Shown: in pieces, positions 37,362 through 48,875 of the stretch | Layout: the number at the start of each line of letters is the position of its first letter | Numbering within the stretch: the stretch's first letter is position 1 | DNA from: Trichobilharzia szidati | Lineage: Eukaryota; Platyhelminthes; Trematoda; Strigeidida; Schistosomatidae | NCBI GenBank assembly: GCA_944472155.2 | Contig: OX235273.1 | Coordinates: forward strand, 30,291,204-30,355,203 | Direction: 5' to 3' | Length of the DNA stretch: 64,000 nucleotides | Program-made: the position numbers and the translations under genes | The notes under the pieces: model-generated | The model's input: the letters and a program-made list of their open reading frames with translations, nothing else | Database searches by the model: none | What the model was told of the DNA's origin: nothing

Positions 37362-37680
37362 AGATGGCACTTACCACTTGATTAGTTCCTATTGAAGCAG
37401 AGGTTTCTTATAAATAATTATCTTGCCGGTACATTCCTCGAATAATAATGTGACTGCTCTTGGAATTGAATCCTATATTCCTTCATAGTTGAGCTGAAAT
37501 ATTCCAATATTGATACTTCATAACCTCGTTTGCTTCAAACAAAATAAGACAGGCGTTGATATCATATGCATTTCCTGCGGTATCAACTGCATCTCACAAG
37601 AAAGTAAATTAGGACATCATAAATAATCATAATTAAAATATTATCAGAACGAAAATCTTCTACTAATTCGCTCATACACC
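37362..37680. repeat. Dispersed repeat pair member (with 30.9-31.25 kb)
   Basis: See the partner at 30906-31245; same orientation, heavily diverged. Confidence 0.5.
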
Positions 37681-38689
37681 ACGAACACCTGCTAAACAGT
37701 CATGTTAACAAGGTTAACAGTATCTGATATAAATCTGAAGGAATTCTGCTAATAAATCAGTCAAAAACCTAGTACGCAACGAATACGTTGGAGGAAATTG
37801 ATGTCGACTTCATGTATATTGATGCAACGTTGATGTGACAATACATTCCATACCCTCGAATGTAACCTAAAATAAAAAAATGATGAGTTTTGTTTCTCAA
37901 GTTGACGTGGAGATCAAGTGAATAGGAAATAAAAGCTTGTGGGCAGCCGTGAGGACAGTTGAATATGATGATCGGAGAGTAGCAGGGAATGTAATCACAC
38001 CTGCATTTCAAATTCCCATTAGCTGTCTTCAGAGAAGTGAATACTAATCACAGTATAACGAAATAAGATAACGATGAGGAAGAACAAGTTAGTGCTTTTA
38101 TAATTTGGATGTTTTTGTTTAAGTGTAGAGAGGTAAGTAGTGACATCAGTAGACAATGTCATTGACAACATGATTCCCACGTCGGTCAGTATTCTGAAAC
38201 TAGTAGAAAGTGTCCGCAGATATGCATATGCAGGTTACCACTTTCCCTTCATGCTTCCAACATGGAGGAAAATGCAAAATTTACAAAAAAGATCATGGTA
38301 ACTTCCAATGGATTGTGATGAACAATGAAGTCAAGGCATCAGTATGCTCCTGCAGCAAATGAATAGCCAAACGAATACTTCAGCGGTAGTATTTTTCACC
38401 GCGTCTATGCGTTTACAATGGTAGGTCAGTTTCTCTGAGTTTTCAGATATTCTCTAATGAAGAGGAGTAATTTATGTGTTACCAAGAGGCAGGACACTTA
38501 GTCAACTGGCTTCAGTCACCTAACTCAAAAACACTATTTTCCTTTATAACTAACGTGTCATCTTTATATGTCCACCAACATTTTATTGATGACCTGAATG
38601 TTTAAGTGCATTCTCTTCCCAAAATCCCATGAGTATGTCAGCTACTATTGATGAGGTGAGATCCCATGGCAACTCATTCATTTGTTGAC

Positions 38690-39490
38690 ATATTTTTCCT
38701 TCAAATGTAAAATATGTTGTTGTTACACAGAATTCACTGACTTATATCATCTCTTCTAGTGATAATTCTGTTCCGTCTTTTAGGTCATTATCTTCGTTTA
38801 GTCTCGTTTTTAGTGCATCCATGGCCATGTGAACGGGTATTTTGGTATAAAATCTGTGTCAATTCCTTTCTTAGCTCTTCTCTGTTATTCTTTCATGTAT
38901 TCGACTTGATGCTACTTAGAATTAGTAAGTAGTATGAATATGTTATGCATCTTATAACTGACGTTTTTGCTTATGAGGTTTAACTCACTGAATATGTTTA
39001 CGCTCTATTTGATGTATTGTAATTGTTCTCTTATAGTTGAACAATATTTGCTGTATATGCTTTATTCGGATGCCCTTTACTGCGGAACATTACCTAAAAA
39101 AATATCCGTATCCCTTTATTGTGTGTCTGGCGTTTGCGATCTGTTTAGATAACACATGGATCGCCTTACACACAACTCTGTTGGCTTCACTTATAGACAC
39201 ACACTGACTGTGCTTTTTGACAGCATTCATCCATAGACACCCCACAACTGATGCTTGTATATTATATTTCTTTATTTTATGTTTAATTTAGTACCACGTC
39301 TTAGCAAAACCCTGTGTTTTCGGATTTTACGCGTCAATCAACGTGTGGTTTTAATAATCGTTCGATTATCGTCCCGAATTTCTTTTGGAAGAAATTCACA
39401 ACTCCATTTAGCTCTCTTCTCCAGTAAAATATGCATAGAGTTGCTTGATTTAAGTTTGTACGATAATGAATTTGACAAGGAGAGCAGGTA
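38690..39490. repeat. Dispersed repeat pair member (with 30.24-30.9 kb)
   Basis: Partner of 30240-30905. The two repeat segments that are adjacent at 30.2-31.2 kb are here separated and in the opposite order (37.4 kb and 38.7-39.5 kb). Confidence 0.5.
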
Positions 39491-42400
39491 AAACACAAAA
39501 CAATTTCAGCTGAGACGCTCAAATCAATGAATCAGAGATGCACGTTTGCCAATAAACATCACTGACTCGAATTTCACATGGCGAAAAATATCATTAAGAC
39601 AAATAAATTAATGGTTGAAATTATATTATGTTGAACAGGATCATATGAGAGTAAACTCCAAAAAACATTTAATTATTCACTGGATAATTTAAACATGCAA
39701 TGACAATGACAGTTAGTAATTAGTTCAAAACAGAAAGTCATGACGTAGCACGAAGTTAGGTGAACAACTGTTACTCAGAAAGAGAGTACAAATTTAATGT
39801 TTCAGATAAATTAAAATATGTCAGTTTGGATTAATTATCAGTTCAGCTGGCAAAATAGTTGTAGTTCCAGAAGACTTCTCCTCAGCAATCTGAAAAACAA
39901 AAAATTCCATTTGATTGAACTTCTGTCTTTTAATTTCAAAATGATTTTATTTTATAAAATTTCAAGTTTGCCTAATATGATGTTTCAGATGGAAGGAGTA
40001 AATAAAATACAAGTCAGTATGATAAATGTCTTGCATTATCACTATTAAGGTTGAGAAATGTTAAAGTATTGTGATGACCACCTGACATCTTATTATAATA
40101 TTATGTATTAAAAACCTTATTTGTGAACAGTGTAGCTAAAATTAATAAATTTGTAATCAACCTACCATATTAGATTCTTCAATCATCGCGGCAGGTTATT
40201 TCTGGAAATGAAGAAACGATTGTTGTTTTTACAGTACGATTCTTTACAAGAAAGTTTGACAACTCTCGAACAGATACAAAACTACTTGGTTAAGATATTC
40301 CGAGCACTCTATAAAAAATTGCAATAATTCGCTCACATAATTTCTTGGTTTTCCGTTTGTTACTTTTTCACAATGGAATGATACTATGGTAACCGCACTA
40401 ACTCTTAGTCATTTCATGTGCACATGTATATGTATATAAATAGTTTCACTTCAGGGAAAGAGTTTGGGAAAATCAGTTTGATTCGTTTAATAGCGGTGGT
40501 TTCTGGAAAGTGAAATAACCAAGGTGTTTCTCGTATGCGGATTGTTTTGAAGGTTTGACAATTTGGTAACTTTGCTTTGCAAAAATCAGTTTTATTAAAC
40601 CATTTCAGTGTAATCACTGTATTCAAAAACAGTGTGATTAACCTCCCACTATCCTGGGAACTAGATACCTTTTTCGTTTCCCTGTTTATTTCTATGTCAC
40701 AACTGTTATTTGATTTCATTGAAATATGAGCTGAATTCATCACTAATCTTCCAGTTCACTTATTTGTTTTTTATGTAGTAGTTTTATTTTGAATTGTCAT
40801 ATCTTCTCACTCTCACTTTCTACTCCCGATCTTTTCATCGAATTTTGGATTAATAAATTCTGGTTGTTAGATCGTTAAGTGTTTTGTATTCACATCTCGT
40901 GTTCTACTACTGCTCCTCTTGAGCAGAACTAATCTTTGAGTAGTGCAAGATGCTTGCATTTATAGTGACGTATGCATTCTTTAGGTGGTTAACAGTTTAA
41001 GAAAAACCATGAATTCAAAAATTGCCTCTATCGTGCAAATATATTTAATCTTGTTTTGTACCGATTCAATTAACCAGAACAGCTTCGCCCATACTCATAC
41101 ATTATGGATAATAAGTAACATTCAGAATTTCCGTTCATGGCTTTTGATTCATGATAATCTATCTAGACTTGTTAATTTTTTGTATTTTATTGTTTAAGTG
41201 AATTTATTTGCTTCAACCAAGCGGTCTATAGTTTTCTTATCTACTACTGTACGTATAACTTTGAGCTTCAGATCAGAGCACACTGGTATTATTCTTCCGA
41301 TTCTGTAGAGAATTTTGCTGGTTTTACCGAATTAGTGTCATATTCATCACTTCGTATAACCTTTATGCACCATATATGTTTCAACTTCATCAACACTGGC
41401 CTTTCAGTTTGACTGGTTACTAATTGTCTTCAAGTTAAGTATTTCTGGTTTCATACCAATCACTGTGTAGTTGAGTTCTTTCATTTTATTTTACTTGAGC
41501 TTACTTCTATCGTTGCTAGTCATGTCATTCGCTTTGTTCAATCAAATATTAGTGAGGAATCGTTTCTTCTCACAGTACGATTTACAAATTAATATGGAAC
41601 TGAATCCTACCATGGCGTGAGTGTTATATAAGTATGAATAACTATGATGTACGTGTCCCGTTGAAAAGATGAAGAAGATAAAACGTTCTTCTGAATGGAA
41701 CTTACGTTTGCCATCGGGAAGGTAAATGGTACCTAACATTGGACAAATTTTGAATCATTGAGAGAAATTTTTCGCAGAATAACTTAAAATCATTCAGTGG
41801 TCTAAGTTCTAAAATGACAGACTAAGTGGGAAAAATGTGTTTGCGCTCTACACTTCAAAGTGTCTGACCATAGATTTACTTATTCATTCAATTTATACGG
41901 AAATAAAAAAGCAATGGCGGTTTAATTAAAATACACAAAACAACGGGATTAACAAAGGTGATGGAAGCACTATGATTCAATCAAATGCACCCATAATTAT
42001 GCTTTGTGAAAACAATGAAATTTAACCTTTGCATACCCTAACCTAATTGATCTACTGAAATACAGCTCTAGCTGTTCCTTAAATTAGACCTGCATTGTTA
42101 GTGCACGAAAATATTGCCATGAGACTTAGCATACTTCAGTGATCCTTTTCTTAGTATATTAATATGATTTTGTCCCTTACTATCCTCTTAAATTTCGTAT
42201 ACCTATATTTTGTTGATTATATTTGATACCGCACTCGACCATTTCCATTTAAATTATGTCTACAAGTAAATGTGTGATCAAATGTTTATAAAAATATTGT
42301 ACAATTTTTCATTTTTCCAATAAAGTCCTTCATTAAATAATACTACTCAAATCTACTGAAGTTTCAAATTGGTTTTAGACTTAGCACTATTGGAAAAAAT

Positions 42401-42600
42401 GCTGTCAAGCGAACATCCCACTGTCTACAACAAATTTATGTGCATAATCCACCTCTGTTTCAATCTTCCTCTTATACCCTTCCACAGGGAAAAGATGTAG
42501 GGTCACTTTATCGAAGCAATGAGTTATGGCTTGACGATATAAAACAATTTCGACATGCATATTCTGACGATTGACAGATCCGTTCTGTTATTCATGTTAG
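39491..42600. other. Unassigned AT-rich sequence
   Basis: No supported genes. The part at 41810-41910 resembles the PLE 3' flank at 10.29-10.38 kb. Confidence 0.4.
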
Positions 42601-43659
42601 TCTTCATAGACTTGAGGTTTAGAATTTTTCCTGTCCTACTCCAAAATGTCAACTCTGGTAGTTTCCGTCTAACGAAAGATATACAGAGAAAACACAAAAG
42701 CGATACGATAAATTATGCATACGCTCAAAGTAGATATCGTCTATAAACTCATTCTGGTACTTGTAGCGATTCGCAAAAACAGTACGACGCATAGAAATAT
42801 GCTTACTTGTCTTTGGACCTTGATTTTTATAAAGTTACATGTTTTAGTCACCAAGTGAGCGTCATAAACAATTAGAACAAATAACGGAAATAATATTGTT
42901 TAGTTTCAAAGGCTGTTAACTTGTACTAAATGAACGCAAACATATAGAGGTTTACTGCCTTTCTTCATCACACCCATAATTTGGACTAATTCCGTCAAAT
43001 TCTCAGGTCATCTCATTCGAGTGACAGATATGTTTGCCTTGACACATGAAGGCTACTTGAACAAAAACTGGTGAGGTAATCGGTGGTGCAAAGCGTACAT
43101 CTAAGAAGAAACACTTATTTGATGGTTTGATTCTTTCAGAGGCTTTACAATTCGATCTTCTATAACAAAAGATACTGTTCAATTTATTTACTTTATAAAC
43201 AGTATATTAAAACGTATAGCCGTGAACAGTATTAGAGAAACACTGTGGGTGAAACTGTCTCTGAAAAGTGAACGTCAAATTGAAATCATTCTGATGGTTA
43301 CATGAACTGTGGTGAACAAACTACAACATATTACGACGTGAATATGAATTGAAAAACAGAACTATTTGAGTCGTGATTAGGTGATAAAAACTTCACTAAA
43401 ATTTACATCACAGACGATCAGGGCGAATTCATCTGCAAAAATGATTATGACAGTATTTACTGAGAATGAAAACATTTTGCCTATATAAAAATGGTGTCAT
43501 ATACTGTGTTAACAACAGAACCTGTGTTTCACCAAATGTGAGGTAACCAGAATAAAGGTTCTGTGTACACCTGGGAAGTTGTCAGATTTTTGTCGAATTT
43601 CACCATAAACACCCTATTAACTGACTATTGTTGAATAATTTCCAGTGTGAAACATAATC

Positions 43660-43958
43660 ATTCCATGGTATATTGAGAGGGGGCAGTGGGTTGACCAATT
43701 CAAAAGGCTTTTCAGTAGACTGTCCCCTCCAGCTCGTCCTGAAATACCACCAACAGCCAATGGACACCGTTCCTTAAACAAAACCTGGAATCTTGATTGC
43801 AATCGTGCTACTGAAAGCAAACTGGAAGAGCAGTGGGACAAGACTAAACCCTTCCTACATCAATGAAAGAGAGGCCACAGACCAGAGAGAATATGCTGAC
43901 GCCTTCATTGTAAAGAGTTTAGGAAGAAAGAATGGTACCTTCTGATTGGAAGAAAGAA
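43660..43958 (+). pseudogene. RTE relic in intron of copy 1
   Basis: The plus-strand frame reads VDQFKRLFSRLSPPARPEIP, matching WAEHFRRLLNRPPPTTRPTI of the full RTE copy. Decayed versions of the KAIKMLK and WKEGKVPEDW segments follow. Frameshifts and stops are present. Confidence 0.7.
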
Positions 43959-43959
43959 T

Positions 43960-44105
43960 AAGCTGACATTAGTTAGAGAACCACTGGAAAACCTGGGGGT
44001 ACTGGACTGCTGTTTCGTTCTAGTTTAGGACTCAGTACGCACCCACCGGGATTCTAACTCAGGACTTTCCGGTCACAGGGCGATCACTCAAATGGGTGAA
44101 ATGTT
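43960..44105 (-). repeat. tRNA-derived SINE with degenerate hammerhead (Sm-alpha-like)
   Basis: On the minus strand: a B-box-like word gagttagaatccc (44048-44060), then gtgcgtactgagtcc, a short loop, gaacgaaac (GAAAC at 44012-44016), then gtactgg-type and ccaggttttccagtggttct words. The arrangement (tRNA promoter, then CUGA...GUCC-loop-...GAAAC) matches the known order of the schistosome Sm-alpha SINE with its hammerhead ribozyme. The CUGAUGA core has lost three bases (reads CTGAGTCC) and stem II has a mismatch, so self-cleavage is not expected. Confidence 0.6.
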
Positions 44106-45269
44106 GACTGAACTTTGTTTGTAACAGAAATAAGAACACAGTAGACGAAATTTCGATTTGCAAACCCAGTAATTTTAGCAAACATAATTTTTTGTGACTG
44201 AACGCTGAAGTCTTGTTTGGTGTATTACAGGAAATAACACGTCACGCGAGTGAATACATCATTTTGCATAGGAAATAGGACGTCACAACTTAGCTGTCTT
44301 TCATTATTTTGCTCAGACTTCAAAAGCTAAGTATATTTGCCTGTTTAGGTGCAAACGGAATAAAACTGGGGATAATACAATTAGCTGTCCCTGTTATGGT
44401 GTGCATTCACCCATGTATCCACAGCAGTTCATTTTTCCGTTTCATTTACACTTCACTACTTCAAAATGATACATACGATTATTGATGTTAACATTCAGTG
44501 ATTAAACTAAAACTGACTAGTAAAATTATCATATTCGCTTTTCCTCATATAATAAAAATAAAAATTTGTCACGTATTTATTACGTTTATCAGTTTTGGAA
44601 AGTTTAACTCATTAATTGACTATTGGTAGTATTTGTAGAAGTGGACGCCTAAAATGTCCTGGGTAATGTTTATCTTCAGTAAAAAAACCGCAATGCGTAA
44701 TTGCTGACTCACTTTCTGCACTCGACATTGTATGACTAGCTGATTGGTAAAAATAAAACATAAAATGCAATTACAAATTATCATCTACGGAAATACTTAA
44801 TGACTTTCGTGCTGTTATATATATAAACACGGTTACCTCCACTGAATTTACGAGACTATTATAGGTGCATGTGATTAATCCAATTCGCTTTCATCACGCT
44901 TAATAAACATATTGTTTTGCATATTTTATTTCACATGTCTTGTTCCTCATTTTCATGTGAATTCCACTGACAAGAAGATGTGTGCTGAGATTCTTCATAT
45001 TGAATTTCATAATTATTTCTTACTAAATCCGTTTTAGGAATTGAGATCACTGAATGATTTTAAGTTGTTTTACACGTATTTTTCATTTCATGTGATACAC
45101 AATTCATTTGAAACTTCCCTATAGGAAAGCCTAAACTCAAGGCATGGGTTTCACCGACAAGATACACACCTAAATTCAAATGGAATTCATTCTAATTTGA
45201 AGTCATTGGAGATGCAGTATTCAACACGGATGAGGAAGTGTTGACTCAACAAAATATACAATGTGAGAA

Positions 45270-46240
45270 AACATTAGGATCAGGCTGAACGCCTCTAAAG
45301 TACCTGTTGACAGACTACCGAAGAAAAACTACAAATGACAGAATCATTGCTAAATTCGGGGACATCAAGAAGCATCCGTGAAGGAATCTGCGAAGCTGGA
45401 CTCTGGAAAATTCTGAAAGCTGTGGAGAAGGAAAATTGTAAGGCCCTCTGAGAATGGAAAGAAAAGACGAAGACGGGAGTGACTCTCCACAGACACTTGC
45501 AAGCTTATAAAGAAGGAAATAAAGAGGAAACAGAAGATGAACTAATGCAGAGATGAACATCAGAAAGAGGAACAGAGCTCAGTTTACAACCCACTGAACA
45601 AAGAAGTCAAGAAGATTGCTAGGGAATACACACCCGCAAATGAAGAATAGGCTGTGAGTAAGAGGGACCTCAGAGTATTATACTAGATAACGAGCTTGCT
45701 ATCCTGGAAGAAATCAACATAAACAAAACCAATTAAAGATGGTGAGTGAAACCAAATTTCGAAAGAGGAGAAATAGTGAAAAGGCTGGGCTGACCAATTT
45801 AAACGTCTACCAAACTGACCATAATCTGCGCTTTGTCTAGATTCACCTCTCGTGCCAAAAGACCTGTTAGCAGACAGTTGTCATTCTGCGAAAGCAGAAA
45901 TTCTGAATGCCAAAAGTCTAGTTAAAACCGGAAGTCGGTTGTACCTACCACAATCTCCGCGTAAGCATTAGGAGTTAGCTATGCATCTTACCAGACCTGC
46001 TCACCGCAATATTGCAGTAGGCATTTACTGAAGGAAAGCTAATTGTAGACTCGAAGTAGGTCAACCCTATAGAACTCCCAAAGGAGGACTGGTTGTTCCG
46101 TTGCAAGGACTAACACGGAATCATGCCTCTGTCTACACACAGGAAACTATCAGTTCCTGACATCATATCAAGAATAAAAGATGCTGTGGATGCAGAGCTC
46201 CGCCTTAAACAAGCTGGAAGCAGGAGATCATCAGGGGAGT
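45270..46240 (+). pseudogene. RTE relic in intron of copy 1
   Basis: About 1 kb of highly decayed RTE coding sequence in the plus orientation. Recognisable pieces are a KGWADQFKRL-like segment near 45780 and RIKDAVDAELRLKQAGSRR near 46170, matching RTKQALDEKLRPEQAGFRR. The homologous relic at 51.1-52.1 kb lies at the same relative place in copy 2, so the insertion predates the duplication. Confidence 0.65.
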
Positions 46241-46388
46241 CAGGTGAAACACTATGGATTATCATATAATAGAGCGTATAATAGAGGAAAACTCGGTAAC
46301 TCAACTTTATATTCTTTAAGAGTGATTCCTGGTGTAGTGTCAAATGTGAAATAATTTGGCGGCTGCTTCATCGCCATGGATGTCTTAC

Positions 46389-46445
46389 CATCCACATGAA
46401 ATACATCTTTGGTTTGATGATTTTTGATGCTGTTATTATTTAAAT
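46389..46445 (-). pseudogene. 57-nt exon of copy 1, splice sites intact
   Basis: Same length as its homologue at 52287-52343, and enters and leaves in phase 1. It has a polypyrimidine acceptor and a GTAAGA donor. The donor is better than that of the copy-2 exon (GTTATAAG), which makes it a useful reference for the ancestral exon limits. Confidence 0.65.
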
Positions 46446-47243
46446 CTGGAGGGAACATATAATTTAATTTGATTTTGTGACGTACATGGTATTTGAGTCA
46501 GTTATCCAACAGCCACCTTTCACAAATGTACGACTGTTTGTTTTGTTTATTTAGTAGGCCACTTTACATCTATTTCACAAGTCACTGTGAATAAGATAAC
46601 AATCAAATGGTTTCTTTGTGAAAGTGTGATCAGCATTATTCAGTAAGCGAAATGATATCTCATGGTTATTAAGCTCAATAGTTACAAGGACCTACCATCC
46701 GTAGGTTGGCTTAAATGGTTTTCTTTCGAACTACCTGCATTTATCGAAAAAAATGGCCCAATTGCAAAGGAAAATTTCTATGAAAACTCAACAAAGAAAA
46801 TAAAAGCCAATAAGGTTGTACACTTTCAACATTACTTTTGGTTTTTCCCTAACAATTTTACATTTTAGGCATTGCAATTTGGGGCAGAATACTTAAAACA
46901 TACACTTATGACTAACGATCCAGGTATGCCTGCTAATCTGATCGCAGCGGATCGTCCTTAGTGATTGTTACTTCATAGAATCATACACCAGATAATTTGG
47001 ATAATTTAAAGATTTTCAAATGAAACCGACGATTACCGTACGTTGTGCAGACAAACATAATGCAGTTTAGTGACACAGAGAAATGCCTACCCTCGATTGA
47101 TATTGAAAACTGAAAGTAGCAACTGTCATCTTGTATTATTCCAAGTAGCTTCCATTGATATGAGATGTTTCATATACCTCTTGAGGAGCGGGTCAAAATT
47201 ATTAAGTGCTTTGCAATGGATGATTAATTGCATTGGGATTTTA

Positions 47244-47560
47244 TATGTGTCTTAATAAGCACTTTTGAACATATTCTTTTCGACGACCACATTGGAACAT
47301 TCCATTGGTTCTACCTATACAAGTGTCACCGCAACTGCAGGAGAACTTGTAGATACAGTTTGAGGTACAGTCTACAGAATTTCGTCCTTTATTCGTAGGT
47401 ACAAGGATCGAAAATCTTCGGCAAGTAAGGGAAAGAGATGCGACATAGAATGTGAGCTTGATGGCTGACGGACGTTTTTGAGCTGTCAACTGCATAATTT
47501 GATCACGCTTATTCACCACGAAATTTGTCTTCTTAAATGCCTTGTTCAAATTTATCAAAG
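47244..47560 (-). pseudogene. Penelope-like element: GIY-YIG region fragment
   Basis: The minus-strand frame contains LTFYVASLSLTCRRFSILVP, NCIYKFSCSCGDTCIGRTNG and YVQKCLLRHI. CSCGxxxIGRT is the beginning of the PLE GIY-YIG endonuclease domain, and the preceding Cys-x3-Cys is its linker. Lengths before and after are truncated. It sits just 5' of the decayed 132-nt exon of copy 1 and may have helped to cut off the upstream Thr-rich exons of that copy. Confidence 0.7.
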
Positions 47561-47599
47561 AGATTTATCTTTTTAATATATATATATATGTATATACAG

Positions 47600-48806
47600 A
47601 AATAATTATTTTATGTGATAGTATATGACCACAGTTAAGTTCATTCAGCTGCTTTGGCTTAACAATAGAATTTCTAGGAGACAGTTTTCTCAATATGCAT
47701 GTAATCAAACAAAGAAGCACAAGTGCTCAGGAGACATAAATAGAAAATTCGACTTATTGAAGCCACTAACTTGTGTAATGGGAACAGTTTTTACTTGAAA
47801 GTGAACATCAGCTTGATAAGTGAACTATGGTGATGTGGAGTTATACTAACCCCACTATACTGAACGGTGCGTAAACTCTAAAATAGATCTATCCAAATTG
47901 TGATTACTTGACGAGATCTTTGCTTAAATTTCCATCATGTGGACGGCAGAGATAACTTCATTGGTCAAGAAGGATTGCAATTAGCATTCTCTGACAATGA
48001 AATAACTTGGTTTACATAAGAATGTAATCAGATGCACTGTATTTGAAACACAATCTCTCGTCGACTGAATGCAAGTTGAACAGGCAGAGGTTTCAGTGTG
48101 AAGCAGGAATATTGTCAAAGTTATTTCACATTTCGGCATTCATATTATTGTAAATGAATATTGCGAATAACTTTTCCATATGTTGCATAAAATAAGTTCA
48201 CATATAATTGCCTCCATGTATGCTGACAATAGTTTTCTTAAAGTGGTTCGTTACGTGTGCATATCACATGACCAATTATACACAACAGTATATTTAATTA
48301 TTTAAACTCACCCATGTCTTCTGAATGAATGCGACAAATAAAGTCGATAAATTAAGAGTAGAAATGAGTTGAAAAAGAAAGAAGGATAAAACCAAAATAT
48401 CAATGAAAGATACAGAGAGAACTGGGAAGTTTCACTGGTAAAACTGCACTGCAAAATGAAATCATTCTTTTCACAAGTAAACGGATTACTCCACACAAAT
48501 TATCTTCCATTTAGTATTTACTTGGACTGTGGTAAACATTTAAAGCAATGCAAATTGAAAGACAGAACTGCTTAAATCGTGATAATATGAGAGAAATTGC
48601 TGAAATTTGCATCACATTGACGATCAAGGTGAATACACTTGTTAAGAAGGATTACGAAAATATCAGATGAGAAAAAATACTTGAGGTGTACAGAACTATG
48701 ATCAAAGCAAAATCTGTGCTTGTCCGGATGCAAATTGAGCCAGAAAGAAATGCTTTGTGTAAGCCTGGGGTGTTGTCTGATTTATGACTAGTTTCCACAT
48801 AAATAC
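47600..48806. other. Intergenic or intronic sequence within the tandem array
   Basis: Diverged similarity to parts of 42.9-43.6 kb and 57.2-58.4 kb (for example the tatcacgatttaa and gatcgtcaatgtgatgc words on the minus strand). No exon is defined with confidence. Confidence 0.4.
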
Positions 48807-48875
48807 CCTTGTAGTCGACTATTGTTGAGTAACTTTCCATGTAATAGATAAATGGTCCACATATGACTGTCTCTA
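48807..48875 (-). CDS. 69-nt exon, copy 2
   Basis: Acceptor ttgtcttctttcag, donor GTATTTATG, phase 1 at both ends. Reads ETVICGPFIYYMESYSTIVD then YKG. Homologues lie at 58469-58534 (intact) and 43614-43664 (stops). Confidence 0.55.

Larger units (their letters stand above)
43614..47190 (-). pseudogene. Decayed copy 1 of the micro-exon gene
   Basis: Exon remnants occur in the same order as in the 48.8-54 kb gene. The 132-nt exon homologue (about 47061-47190) has lost its acceptor (CCAG to CCCG) and its donor (GTATG to TTATG), and has TAA in place of a Tyr codon after GSYLE. The 27-nt exon homologue at about 46708-46734 keeps its acceptor (ataaatgcag) but has lost its donor. The 57-nt exon homologue at 46389-46445 is intact, with acceptor ttccctccag and a good donor GTAAGAC, and encodes LNNNSIKNHQTKDVFHVD. 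The 69-nt exon homologue at 43614-43664 ends in TAA TAG. Two RTE relics and a SINE sit in the introns. This is a pseudogene by several independent lesions. Confidence 0.65.

Noticed and set aside
40414..40743. A 109-codon minus-strand frame
   Set aside because: No motif, no splice context, no similarity inside the window; not distinguishable from chance.
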